A DNA stretch of 64,000 nt, taken from the NCBI RefSeq assembly GCF_900104265.1, contig NZ_FNJJ01000004.1:248001-312000 (forward strand), given 5' to 3'. Position 1 is the stretch's first letter. Each line of letters starts with the position of its first letter. This DNA is from Ectopseudomonas guguanensis (GTDB lineage: Bacteria > Pseudomonadota > Gammaproteobacteria > Pseudomonadales > Pseudomonadaceae). Shown here one piece after another: positions 28,601 through 36,707 of the stretch. The notes below the pieces were generated by a model. That model did no database searches, was not told the origin of the DNA, and saw nothing but the letters and a program-made list of their open reading frames with translations. The translations under genes and the position numbers were made by a program.

Positions 28601-29519
28601 CAGGATGCTGATGCCCGAGCCCTACAGCAGCGCCCATGACGGCTACATCCAGCGCTACCTGCGCACTGGCGAAGCCTGGGTGGTGGGCCAGGTGCGCGAG
28701 CTCGAAGGCCTGCGCCAGAGCGGCGAGCGCTTCGCCATGGAACTGGCGGTGTCGCAGATCAGCCACCAGGGCCAGCGCCGCTTCATCGCGGTGATCCGCG
28801 ACATCGCCGAGCGCAAGCGCATCGAGCGGATGAAGAACGAGTTCGTCTCCACCGTCAGCCACGAACTGCGTACTCCGCTCACCGCCATCGCCGGTTCGCT
28901 CGGCCTGATCAACGGCGGCGCCCTCGGCGAGGTGCCGCAGGCCATGCGCCAGATGCTGGCGATCGCCCACAGCAACAGCCAGCGCCTCAGCGCGTTGATC
29001 AACGACCTGCTGGACATGGACAAACTGGTCGCCGGCAAGATGCACTTCGACCTGCAGCCCCGCACCCTGCAACCGCTGCTGGAGCTGGCCCTGCTGCACA
29101 ACCAGCCGTATGCCGAACAGCATCAGGTCCGCTTGCACCTGCAGGCCGAGGGCGACGCCCCGGTGCGTGTCGACGCCCAGCGCCTGGCCCAGGTGATGGC
29201 CAACCTGCTGTCCAATGCCGCCAAGTTCTCGCCGGCCGGCGGCAGCGTCGTGGTGCGCCTGCAGCACCGCGGCGAGGTGCTGCGCGTCAGCGTCGCGGAC
29301 AGCGGCCCCGGCATACCGGAAGCCTTCAAGTCGCGCATCTTCAGCAAATTCTCCCAGGCCGACTCCGGCGACACCCGCCAGCAGGGTGGCACCGGCCTGG
29401 GACTGGCCATCTGCAAGGAAATCATCGAACGCATGGGCGGACACATCGGCTTCGACTCGTCCCCCGGCCAGGGTGCTACCTTCTGGTTCGAACTACCGAT
29501 CACAGGGAGCGCGTCATGA
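25638..29519 (+). CDS. Membrane-bound GAF/multi-PAS histidine kinase
   Basis: The 1293-residue sensor kinase has a first membrane segment at about 31-49 and an extracytoplasmic region of about 290 residues without a recognisable fold. A second membrane segment lies near 340-358. GAF (about 385-540) and four PAS domains (about 545-670, 680-805, 810-930 and 940-1065) follow. HisKA carries STVSHELRTPLTAIAGSLG (His about 1075), and HATPase has SNAAKFSPAGG and GGTGLGLAICKEI. It has no receiver of its own, so it must pass phosphate to a partner. Its stop overlaps the next kinase's start (ATGA). The kinase core is nearly the same, even at DNA level, as those of the next two genes. Confidence 0.93.
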   Translation: MKMPKQVARWFGRSGAEHRDAGHRDAGHRIVIGGSLCLALFFAFLGSRALQEREALWQLQISKQAEIQRMALNSTQHGLQERTQLLAETIAADAWVTELVRQAHALPASDLEGLASIRNQLYTRLAPRWRNLQAHQPFRLYVHLAPSVKVLLRVHEPEHFGDLQTGWRPMVLEALRSGTSQAGLGLTRGSIGMRAIAPLLAEGADGPLQVGAIEVAMGVLEDLAQLDREFGSGVALLLREDLLLGSGSGEELRGLASDTRRWQLVEHSRPQVLAWQREQRLPAPEEGDSVRLLDDGERHYLVNQVALSSYQQGQEQSSEPLAVALIWHDISDQYNVHRRDKRWLVIKWLLAWCGAEALLLGLLRSTRRSTQRLMQRQQAALRALNEIAALPSLSRTEQLRQALRLGAEHFGMPLGIISRIEGEQYQVLVQVSPTGALSDGQQFELGNTYCSLALQQDEPLAITHMAESAHRRHPCYRHFALESYIGITVRVAGKPFGTLAFANSRPRRRPFDAADRDFLGLFARWVGAMLERQQQERAVRSARAYLQAVLDSATGVSIIATDTSGTISLFNSGAERLLGYSAAEMVGQCTPAIIHLEEEVQARAAELSEVAGQPVEGFEVFVHNARGGEPETRQWTYRHKDGSLRQINLTVSAMFDEGGQITGFLGIASDISELLQTTRALQKSESRFRGLVANLPGVVYRCANDADWSMRYVSEEIVNLCGYPASDFIDNRVRSFSSVVHPDDLAITYRAGEAIERQESFELTYRLRHADGHDVWVREKGRGEYDSRGRLLWVDGFIWDVSERQAIENELRLSQQRFLSAFNTAPQGMALIGPDGRWLEVNDELCRMLGYSREELQALTVQQITHPDDLEADQHSLENLLAGRINAYQMEKRYLDKQGRTLWVLLSVSLVRDGHGQPVHFVSQIQDFSDRVVAERAVREREHYLSTLLDNVVDAIVTIDEQGHIETFNHAAEAIFGYQQQQVAGRNVRMLMPEPYSSAHDGYIQRYLRTGEAWVVGQVRELEGLRQSGERFAMELAVSQISHQGQRRFIAVIRDIAERKRIERMKNEFVSTVSHELRTPLTAIAGSLGLINGGALGEVPQAMRQMLAIAHSNSQRLSALINDLLDMDKLVAGKMHFDLQPRTLQPLLELALLHNQPYAEQHQVRLHLQAEGDAPVRVDAQRLAQVMANLLSNAAKFSPAGGSVVVRLQHRGEVLRVSVADSGPGIPEAFKSRIFSKFSQADSGDTRQQGGTGLGLAICKEIIERMGGHIGFDSSPGQGATFWFELPITGSAS
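25689..25723 (+). repeat. 15-base tandem repeat in the first kinase gene
   Basis: CACCGGGATGCCGGC occurs twice in tandem (25689-25703, 25704-25718) with a third partial start. It encodes HRDAG-HRDAG-HR directly before the first membrane helix. Copy number could change by slippage without breaking the frame. Confidence 0.85.
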
Positions 29520-31438
29520 GCCAAGCCCCGATTCCCGCCAACGAGCAGGAGCGCCTGGCGGCCCTGCGCGCCCTGGAACTGCTCGACAGCCCGGCCGAAG
29601 CGATGTTCGACCACATCACCGCGCTGGCCGCGCAGATCTGCGAAACTCCTATCGCCCTGATCTCGCTGATCGACGCCCAGCGCCAGTGGTTCAAGAGCCG
29701 GGTCGGCCTGGATGTCACGCAGACCGAGCGCGAACTGGCCTTCTGCGCCCATGCGGTGCATGCCGACGCCTGGCTGGAAGTGAGTAACGCCCTGGACGAT
29801 GCGCGCTTTCGCGACAACCCGCTGGTCACCTCGGCGCCGCACATCCGCTTCTATGCCGGTATGCCGCTGCACGACGCCCGGGGCCTGGCGCTCGGCACCC
29901 TGTGCGTGATCGACCGCCAGCCGCGCGATCTCGATGAGCACCAGCGCATGCAGTTGCAACATCTGGCCAAGCTGACCGGGGAGCTGTTCGAGCTGCGCCT
30001 GCAGGCACGCCGCCAGGCCGAACAGAGCGCCATGCACCAGGCCATGCTGGACAACGCCGGCAGCGCGGTGCTGGTGCTGGACCCTCAGGGCCGGATCCTG
30101 CGCAGCAACCCCGAGGCGCAACAACTGCTGGGTTATCCGGCTGCCGAGCTCGCCGAGCAGCAGTTGCCGCAACTGCTGCTCGAGCCGGGCCAGTTCGAGG
30201 GCCTGTGCGCCGCCGCCACGGCCGGGCCGCAGAGCAGCGAGGGGCAGATGCGCACACGCAGCGGCCAGAGCCTGCCGGTGCGCCTGAACCTTTCGCCGAT
30301 TCGTGCCGAGGGGCAGCCGCTGCAGGGCTATCTGCTGGTAGCCAACGACCTCAGCCAGCGCGAGGAAGCGCGCCTGCGCCTGCAGCGCATCGCTGCGCAA
30401 CTGCCCGGCATGGTCTACCAGTACCTGCTGCGCGCCGATGGCAGCAGCTGCTTCCCCTACGCCAGCGCCGGCATCCACGACATCTACGGCTGCAGCCCCG
30501 AAGACGCCAGCGAGGATGCGCAGGCCATCTTCGCCCGCCTGCATCCGGACGATGCGGCGCAGGTACGCAGCGCCATCGCCCATTCGGCGGCGAGCCTGAC
30601 CACCTGGCATCAGGAATACCGCGTGCTGCATCCGCAGCATGGGCTGATCTGGGTCGAGGGCCACGCCGCCCCGCAGCGCCTGGAGAACGGCACCACCCTG
30701 TGGCACGGCTTCATCAGCGATATCAGCGAACGCAAGCGCGGCGAGCAGTTGCAGAACGAATTCGTCTCCACCGTCAGCCACGAGCTGCGCACCCCGCTCA
30801 CCGCCATCGCCGGCTCGCTCGGGCTGATCAACGGCGGCGCCCTCGGCGAGGTGCCGCAGGCCATGCGCCAGATGCTGGAGATCGCGCAGAGCAACAGCCA
30901 GCGCCTGCGCCACCTGATCGACGACCTGCTGGACATGGACAAACTGGTCGCCGGCAAGATGCACTTCGACCTGCAGTCGCTGGACCTGCGCCCGCTGCTG
31001 CAGCAGGTGCTGCGCAACAACCAGCCCTATGCCGAACGGCATCAGGTGCAGCTGCACCTGCTGGCCGGCGACGACTGTCGCGTGCTGGCCGACGCCCAGC
31101 GCCTGGAGCAGGTGCTGGCCAACCTGCTGTCCAATGCCGCCAAGTTCTCCGCTGCCGGGCAACAGGTGGAACTGGCGGCCGTGCCCGAGGTCGGCTGGAT
31201 ACGCATCAGCGTACGTGACCATGGTCAGGGCATCGCCGAGGACTTCAAGTCGCTCATCTTCAGCAAATTCGCCCAGGCCGACGCCAGCGATACCCGCCGC
31301 CAGGGCGGCACCGGTCTGGGCCTGGCCATCAGCAAGGAAATCATCGAACACATGGGCGGACGCATCGGCTTCGACTCCACGGAAGGACAAGGCAGCACCT
31401 TCTGGCTGCTGCTGCCACTGGCCGCAGGGCAACCATGA
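29516..31438 (+). CDS. Cytoplasmic GAF-PAS-PAS histidine kinase
   Basis: The 640-residue kinase has no membrane segment. A GAF domain (about 10-170; AFCAHAVHADAWLEV and FYAGMPLHDARGLALGTLC) precedes two PAS domains (about 180-290 and 295-405). HisKA carries STVSHELRTPLTAIAGSLG (His about 422), and HATPase ends in GGTGLGLAISKEIIEHMGG. It has no receiver. Start and stop both overlap the neighbours by four bases, so it is co-translated with the kinases on each side. It shares long identical DNA runs with the previous gene across HisKA. The GAF type is often found in free-radical, redox or small-molecule sensing, but its ligand here is unknown. Confidence 0.93.
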   Translation: MSQAPIPANEQERLAALRALELLDSPAEAMFDHITALAAQICETPIALISLIDAQRQWFKSRVGLDVTQTERELAFCAHAVHADAWLEVSNALDDARFRDNPLVTSAPHIRFYAGMPLHDARGLALGTLCVIDRQPRDLDEHQRMQLQHLAKLTGELFELRLQARRQAEQSAMHQAMLDNAGSAVLVLDPQGRILRSNPEAQQLLGYPAAELAEQQLPQLLLEPGQFEGLCAAATAGPQSSEGQMRTRSGQSLPVRLNLSPIRAEGQPLQGYLLVANDLSQREEARLRLQRIAAQLPGMVYQYLLRADGSSCFPYASAGIHDIYGCSPEDASEDAQAIFARLHPDDAAQVRSAIAHSAASLTTWHQEYRVLHPQHGLIWVEGHAAPQRLENGTTLWHGFISDISERKRGEQLQNEFVSTVSHELRTPLTAIAGSLGLINGGALGEVPQAMRQMLEIAQSNSQRLRHLIDDLLDMDKLVAGKMHFDLQSLDLRPLLQQVLRNNQPYAERHQVQLHLLAGDDCRVLADAQRLEQVLANLLSNAAKFSAAGQQVELAAVPEVGWIRISVRDHGQGIAEDFKSLIFSKFAQADASDTRRQGGTGLGLAISKEIIEHMGGRIGFDSTEGQGSTFWLLLPLAAGQP

Positions 31439-34320
31439 GAACCACAACCGATCTGCTCGTTTCCCCGTTCAGCCGGGTCAATCTGCTGGCCTGGGCCGTG
31501 CTGGCACTGGCCCTGGGCGCGACGCTGCTGGCCTGGTACAGCCTGCGGCAGAGCCAGTCCGACGCGGCCACCCGCCAGTTCGCACTGCTCACCGAGGAGC
31601 TGAGCCAGGCCATCGTCAAGCGCATGGAAGAGCAGGAAGGCATTCTGCTCGGCGCCGCCGGCCTGTTCGACGCCAGCGACGCAGTCAGCCGTGCCGACTG
31701 GCACGCCTACGCCGAGCGCCTGCGCCTGGACGAACGCTACCCCGGCATCCAGGGCATCGGCTTCACCCAGATGCTGGAGGCGCAGGAGCTGCCGGAATTC
31801 GAGCGCGAAATACGCGCCGAGGGCTTCCCCAACTTTCGCATGCACCCGCCCGGCCCGCGCGAGAGCCACGGTGTAGTCCGCCTGATCGAGCCCCTGGCCG
31901 GGCGCAACCTGGCCGCCTTCGGCTTCGACATGTTTTCCGAACCGGTGCGCCGCGCCACCATGCTCGACGCGGCACGCAACGGCCAGAGCCGCCTGTCCGG
32001 GCGCGTCACCCTGGTGCAGGAGACCCACGGCAAGGTGCAACCCGGCCTGCTGCTGTACGTTCCCCTGTACTGGCCGAATCGACCGCTGGACACTCCCGAA
32101 CAGCGCCTGGCCGCGCTGCGCGGTTTCGTTTTCAGCCCGTTCCGGGTGCACGACCTGATGCACGGCATTCTCGGCGAACGTCAGCGCGAGCTGGACTTCG
32201 AGCTCTACACCGGCGCCATCGCCGACAACTCAGAGCTGCTCTATTCCAGCCGCGGCGAGACGCCGATCAGTACGCCGGCCGACAGCCAGCACCAGCTCGA
32301 GCTGTTCGGCCAGACCTGGCACCTGGATTTTCACTATGCGCCGGGCTACCTCAAACGCGAGCACCGCGGCGAAATGGCACTGCTGCTGCTCGGCGGCTGC
32401 ATCAGCCTGCTGCTGTTCTTCCTGGTCAGCAGCCTCAGCCTGCGCCGCGCTCAGGTACAGCAGCTGGCCGCGCGCATCACCGAGCAGCTGCACCGCAGCG
32501 AGGAGCGTCTGGCACTGGCGCTCAAGGGCAGCAACGACGGCTGGTGGGATATCGACGTCAAGGCCGGCAGCTTCTTCGCCTCGGCCAACGGCTGGCAGAT
32601 GCTCGGCTACCCGGAGCAGGGCCCGCCCGGCTTTGCCGACGATACCCGCGCCTGGGAAGCCCTGGTGCACCCGGACGATCTACCCGCGGCACGCGCCCGC
32701 CTGAAACAGGCGCTGAAGGAAGGCGCCAGCAACTTCACCATCGACTGTCGTCTGCTGCACGTCGACGGCAGCGAGCTGCCGGTGCTGCTGCGCGGCTACA
32801 TCCAGCGCGATGCCAGTGGCTACCCGCTGCGCATCACCGGCACCACCATGGACCAGAGCGAGGCCAAGCGCATCGAGCGCCTCAAGAGCGAGTTCGTCTC
32901 CACCGTCAGTCACGAGCTGCGCACCCCGCTGACCGCCATCGCCGGCTCGCTCGGCCTGATCAACGGCGGTGCCCTCGGTACGGTGCCGGAGAGCATGCGC
33001 ACCATGCTGAGCATCGCCCAGGCCAACAGCCAGCGCCTCAGCCACCTGATCAACGACCTGCTGGACATGGACAAGCTGGAGGCCGGCAAGATGCAGTTCG
33101 ACCTGCAGCCCTGCCTGCTCGTCGAGCAGCTGCAGGAAGCGCTGGCCAACAACCAGGGCTACGCCGACCGGCACCAGGTCCAGCTGCGCCTGCTCGACTG
33201 CCTGCCGGCGCGCGTACGCATCGATGCCATGCGCCTGCAGCAGGTACTGGCCAACTTCATCTCCAACGCCGTGAAATACTCGCCGCCCGGCGGCGAGGTG
33301 AGCCTGCGCGCCGAGCGCCATGATGCCCGCGTGCGCGTCGAGGTGCGCGATCAGGGGCCGGGTATCGCCGCCGAATTCCGCCAGCGCATCTTCAACAAGT
33401 TCTCCCAGGCCGACGCCAGCGACAGCCGCAGCAAGGGCGGCACGGGCCTGGGCCTGGCGATCAGCAAGGAACTGATCGAGCGCATGGGCGGGCAGATCGG
33501 CTTCGACTCGGTCGAAGGCCAGGGTACCTGCTTCTGGTTCGAGCTGCCGATGCTGGCCGAGGCGGCCCTGCCCGCCTCGGGCGATGGCCGGCGCAAACTG
33601 CTGGTGGTCGAGGACGAACCGGACATCGCCAACCTGCTGCGCCAGTTGCTGGAGAATGCCGGCTATCGCGTGCGCATGGCCCACAGCCTGGAGGAAGCAC
33701 GCGCGTGCCTGCGCGAGGATACCCCCGCCGCCATCAGCCTCGACCTGCGCCTGCCGGACGGCGACGGCCTGCAACTGGTGCAGGAGCTGCGGGCCGATGA
33801 ACGCTATCGCGAGCTGCCGATTCTGGTGGTTTCGGCGGCCTGCGAGGAAGGTCGCCTGGCACTCGACGGGGTGCCTGCGCTGGACTGGCTGAGCAAGCCG
33901 ATCGATCCGCAGCGCCTGCTCGGCAGCCTGGCCCAGGCGCTCCAGCACCTGCCGCAGAGCCCGCGCGTGCTGCACGTCGAAGACGATCACGACCTGCGTC
34001 TGGTGGTCGCCGAACAGGGCCGCGAACTGGCCGAGTTCATCCCCGCCGACAGCCTCGCCGAAGCGCGTCGCCTGCTCGCCGAGCAGTCCTTCGACCTGGT
34101 CCTGCTCGACCTCGGCCTGCCCGACGGCAACGGCCTGGAGCTGGTCGACGAGCTGCAGCGCCAGCGCCCGGGGCTGCCGGTGGCGGTGCTCTCGGCCAGC
34201 GAGGTGGACGGCCGTGAACTGGCCGGGGTGAGCGCGACACTGGCCAAATCGCGCAATGATGGACAACACTTCCTGCACATGCTGAACCGTCTGTTACCCA
34301 GCCAAGGAGACCGGCCATGA
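31435..34320 (+). CDS. CHASE-PAS hybrid histidine kinase with two receivers
   Basis: The 961-residue hybrid kinase has a membrane segment at about 17-37, an extracytoplasmic CHASE domain (about 60-290; YPGIQGIGFTQML, then NFRMHPPGPRESHGVV), a second membrane segment at about 314-336 and PAS (about 355-475). HisKA (His about 493) and HATPase with GGTGLGLAISKELIERMGG follow. Two C-terminal receivers come last: the first with Asp about 770 (SLDLRLPDG) and LSKPID, the second with Asp about 892 (LLDLGLPDG). In the second receiver the usual Lys-Pro is Lys-Ser (LAKSRND). It could feed phosphate to the Hpt domain encoded two genes on. Start and stop overlap neighbours (ATGA). Confidence 0.93.
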   Translation: MRTTTDLLVSPFSRVNLLAWAVLALALGATLLAWYSLRQSQSDAATRQFALLTEELSQAIVKRMEEQEGILLGAAGLFDASDAVSRADWHAYAERLRLDERYPGIQGIGFTQMLEAQELPEFEREIRAEGFPNFRMHPPGPRESHGVVRLIEPLAGRNLAAFGFDMFSEPVRRATMLDAARNGQSRLSGRVTLVQETHGKVQPGLLLYVPLYWPNRPLDTPEQRLAALRGFVFSPFRVHDLMHGILGERQRELDFELYTGAIADNSELLYSSRGETPISTPADSQHQLELFGQTWHLDFHYAPGYLKREHRGEMALLLLGGCISLLLFFLVSSLSLRRAQVQQLAARITEQLHRSEERLALALKGSNDGWWDIDVKAGSFFASANGWQMLGYPEQGPPGFADDTRAWEALVHPDDLPAARARLKQALKEGASNFTIDCRLLHVDGSELPVLLRGYIQRDASGYPLRITGTTMDQSEAKRIERLKSEFVSTVSHELRTPLTAIAGSLGLINGGALGTVPESMRTMLSIAQANSQRLSHLINDLLDMDKLEAGKMQFDLQPCLLVEQLQEALANNQGYADRHQVQLRLLDCLPARVRIDAMRLQQVLANFISNAVKYSPPGGEVSLRAERHDARVRVEVRDQGPGIAAEFRQRIFNKFSQADASDSRSKGGTGLGLAISKELIERMGGQIGFDSVEGQGTCFWFELPMLAEAALPASGDGRRKLLVVEDEPDIANLLRQLLENAGYRVRMAHSLEEARACLREDTPAAISLDLRLPDGDGLQLVQELRADERYRELPILVVSAACEEGRLALDGVPALDWLSKPIDPQRLLGSLAQALQHLPQSPRVLHVEDDHDLRLVVAEQGRELAEFIPADSLAEARRLLAEQSFDLVLLDLGLPDGNGLELVDELQRQRPGLPVAVLSASEVDGRELAGVSATLAKSRNDGQHFLHMLNRLLPSQGDRP

Positions 34321-34703
34321 GTGAACTCAAGCGCATCCTTCACGTCGAGGACGATCCCTCGATCCAGGCCGTGGCCAAGGTCGCCCTCGAGGCTGTCGGC
34401 GGCTTCCAGGTGCTGAGCTGCGCCAGCGGCCAGGAGGCCCTCGATCAGGTGCAGGGCTTCGCCCCCGACTTCATCCTGCTCGACGTGATGATGCCCGGCA
34501 TGGACGGCCCGCAGACCCTGGAGAAGCTGCGCGAGCTGGTGGATATCGGTGAGGTCCCGGTGGCCTTCATGACCGCCAAGGTGCAGCCCGGCGAGGTGGC
34601 GCACTACCGCAGCCTGGGCGCGCTCGACGTGATCGTGAAACCCTTCGACCCCATGCAGCTCGCCGAGCAGATCCGGCAGATATGGAGTCAGCGCCATGGA
34701 TAA
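34317..34703 (+). CDS. Single-domain response regulator (CheY-like)
   Basis: The 128-residue protein consists only of a receiver domain: HVEDDPS acidic pocket, phospho-acceptor Asp about 56 in LLDVMMPG, Thr in MTAK and Lys in VKPFDP. With no output domain it must act by contact with a partner or as a phosphate shuttle or sink between the kinases and the Hpt protein that follows. It overlaps the hybrid kinase by four bases and the Hpt-cyclase gene by eight. Confidence 0.94.
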   Translation: MSELKRILHVEDDPSIQAVAKVALEAVGGFQVLSCASGQEALDQVQGFAPDFILLDVMMPGMDGPQTLEKLRELVDIGEVPVAFMTAKVQPGEVAHYRSLGALDVIVKPFDPMQLAEQIRQIWSQRHG

Positions 34704-36372
34704 GCAGGACAACACCATCCCGCAGACCCTGCAGCAGCACCTGCAGCAGCTTGGCCAGCAGTTCAGCGAGCGCCTGCGCCAGGAATTGCCGGAGCTGGCG
34801 CAGCAGGGCGAACGCCTGCTGCAGAGCAGCGAGGGGCAGCGCCAGCAGCTGTTGCCGGCGCTGCGCGACCAGTTGCACCGCCTCGCCGGTACCGCCGGCA
34901 CCTTCGGCTTCACCCAGCTGGGCCAGCAGGCCCGCGAGCTGGAGCAACAGGCCGAACGCTGGCTGGATCAGCAGCAGCGCCAGCAGCAGGACCTGGCAAC
35001 CTTCGTCGCCGCGCTGCAGCAGCTCGGCGCCGAATCGGACGGCGGCAGCAGCCAGGGCGAGCAGCAGCGAACGGGCAGACCGGTGGTGCGCACCGAGGGC
35101 GATACCCGGCTGATCTACATCCTCGAGGACGAAATCGCCGTCGGCGAGAACATGCGCCTGACGCTGAGCAACTTTGGTTATCGCGCCGAACACTTTCGCA
35201 CCACAAGCGATCTGGACGCCGCCCTGCAGCAGCAACTGCCGGACGCGCTGATCGTCGACGTCAACCTGGCCGACGAAGACTGCAGCGGCCTGGATTATGC
35301 CGCCAGCCTGCAGCAGCGCCTGGAGGTGCCGCTGCCGCTGCTGGTGCTGACCCACCAGCACGACTTCGCCACCCAGCTGCAGGCGGTACGCGCCGGTGCG
35401 CTGGGGTTCTTCGCCAAGCCGGTGGACATCCCGCAACTGGAAAGCCGCCTGGAGCGCTGCTTCGCCCAGCAGAGCGGCGAACCCTACCGGGTGCTGATCG
35501 TCGACGACGACCGCGATCTGGCCAGCCGTTACAGCCTGGTGCTGCGCGACGCCGGCATGCTGGTGGAAATCCTTCAGGACCCGGCGCAGATCTTCGACCA
35601 CCTGCGCGACTTCAATCCCGAAGTGGTGCTGCTCGACGTCAACATGCCGTACTGCACCGGCCCCGAGCTGGCGCAGATCATCCGCTGCAACGACGACTGG
35701 CTGCGCATCCCGATCATCTACCTATCGGCGGAAACCGATATCGCCAAGCAGATGAACGCGCTGATCAAGGCCGGCGACGATTTCGTCACCAAGCCGATTT
35801 CCGACAACGCCCTGGTCGCCGCCGTGTTTTCCCGCGCCCAGCGCGCCCGCCTGCTGTCCGACGCCCTGTCGCGCGACAGCCTGACCGGCCTGCTCAAGCA
35901 TGGCGACATCAAGGAGCAGGTAGCGATCGAACTGGAGCGCGCGTTGCGCACTGGCGACCGCGCCAGCGTGGTGATGCTCGACATCGATCACTTCAAGCGG
36001 GTCAACGACGAGCATGGCCATGCAGCGGGTGACAACGTCATCCGCGCCCTGGCCAACCTGCTGCGCCAGCGCCTGCGCCGGGTCGACAGCCTGGGACGCT
36101 ACGGCGGCGAGGAGTTCCTCGCGGTGTTGCCGGACTGCACGCCGCAGCAGGCCAAGCAGATCATCGACGAGATTCGCGAACGCTTCGCCGAGCTGCGCTT
36201 CATCGCCGATGGCGGGGAATTTTCCTGCACCCTGAGCGCCGGTATCGCCGGCACCGATGTGCACAGCCAGGCCGAACAGTTGCGCGAGCGTGCCGACAAG
36301 GCCCTGTATGCGGCCAAGCACGGCGGGCGCAATCAGGTGCGTGTGGCGGCTTCGCAAGAGCATGGCGACTGA
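34696..36372 (+). CDS. Hpt-REC-REC-GGEEF diguanylate cyclase
   Basis: The 558-residue protein combines an N-terminal Hpt domain (about 15-115; phospho-His 61 in LHRLAGTAGTFGF), a first receiver (about 138-255; Asp 188 in IVDVNLADED, Lys 241) and a second receiver (about 264-380; Asp 314 in LLDVNMP, Lys 367). An active-type GGDEF domain (about 390-550) carries GGEEF at 470-474 and an RxxD product-inhibition site at 461-464. Hpt and receivers on one chain with a cyclase suggest the end point of the phosphorelay, turning the kinase signal into c-di-GMP. It is last in the array and convergent with cysW. The duplicated repeat block starts within its stop codon region. Confidence 0.94.
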   Translation: MDKQDNTIPQTLQQHLQQLGQQFSERLRQELPELAQQGERLLQSSEGQRQQLLPALRDQLHRLAGTAGTFGFTQLGQQARELEQQAERWLDQQQRQQQDLATFVAALQQLGAESDGGSSQGEQQRTGRPVVRTEGDTRLIYILEDEIAVGENMRLTLSNFGYRAEHFRTTSDLDAALQQQLPDALIVDVNLADEDCSGLDYAASLQQRLEVPLPLLVLTHQHDFATQLQAVRAGALGFFAKPVDIPQLESRLERCFAQQSGEPYRVLIVDDDRDLASRYSLVLRDAGMLVEILQDPAQIFDHLRDFNPEVVLLDVNMPYCTGPELAQIIRCNDDWLRIPIIYLSAETDIAKQMNALIKAGDDFVTKPISDNALVAAVFSRAQRARLLSDALSRDSLTGLLKHGDIKEQVAIELERALRTGDRASVVMLDIDHFKRVNDEHGHAAGDNVIRALANLLRQRLRRVDSLGRYGGEEFLAVLPDCTPQQAKQIIDEIRERFAELRFIADGGEFSCTLSAGIAGTDVHSQAEQLRERADKALYAAKHGGRNQVRVAASQEHGD

Positions 36373-36707
36373 AGCCGCTCCCACACCAGCACGACGCTCC
36401 GTAGGAGCGGCTTCAGCCGCGATAGGTCATAACGGCTACGGCGGAGTGCCGCCCGCCAACGCCACCCTGCTCACGCCTCGGCGCGCTGCATCAGGCGGCG
36501 CTGGCGCCATTCCATGAAGGTCTTGAGGAACAGCATCGCGGCTGAAGCCGCTCCTACACCAGCACCACACTCCGTGGGAGGGGCTTCAGCCGCGATAGGT
36601 CATAACGGCTACGGCGGAGTGCCGCCCGCCAACGCCACCCCGATCAGACCTCGGCGCGCTGCATCAGCACGCGCTGACGCCACTCCATGAAGGTCTTGAG
36701 AAACAGC
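36371..36707. repeat. Tandem 164-base duplication at the array/cysW junction
   Basis: 36371-36534 and 36544-36707 align base for base at a constant 173-base offset with scattered substitutions and no gaps. Each copy starts with a GAAGCCGCTCC...GGCTTCAGCC palindromic repeat, continues with the identical GATAGGTCATAACGGCTACG stretch (36421 and 36594) and ends in the last codons of cysW on the minus strand. Only the right-hand copy belongs to the intact cysW. Confidence 0.92.
36471..36536 (-). pseudogene. Duplicated 3' tail of cysW
   Basis: Read on the minus strand this fragment encodes LFLKTFMEWRQRRLMQRAEA and a stop. The intact cysW ends LFLKTFMEWRQRVLMQRAEV 173 bases away. Most DNA differences are at third codon positions, so the two tails diverged while coding rather than as junk. 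It is probably the end of another cysW allele brought in or left behind by recombination. Confidence 0.85.

Noticed and set aside
26259-29444. A 1061-residue open frame antisense to the first large kinase, and others of 500-770 residues opposite kinases
   Set aside because: Composition is that of a reverse-frame shadow of a GC-rich gene; the sense frame has a continuous, clear domain structure.
36374-36643. A small gene made from the left cysW tail copy
   Set aside because: Only 21 codons with no start signals; it is clearly the duplicated end of cysW.
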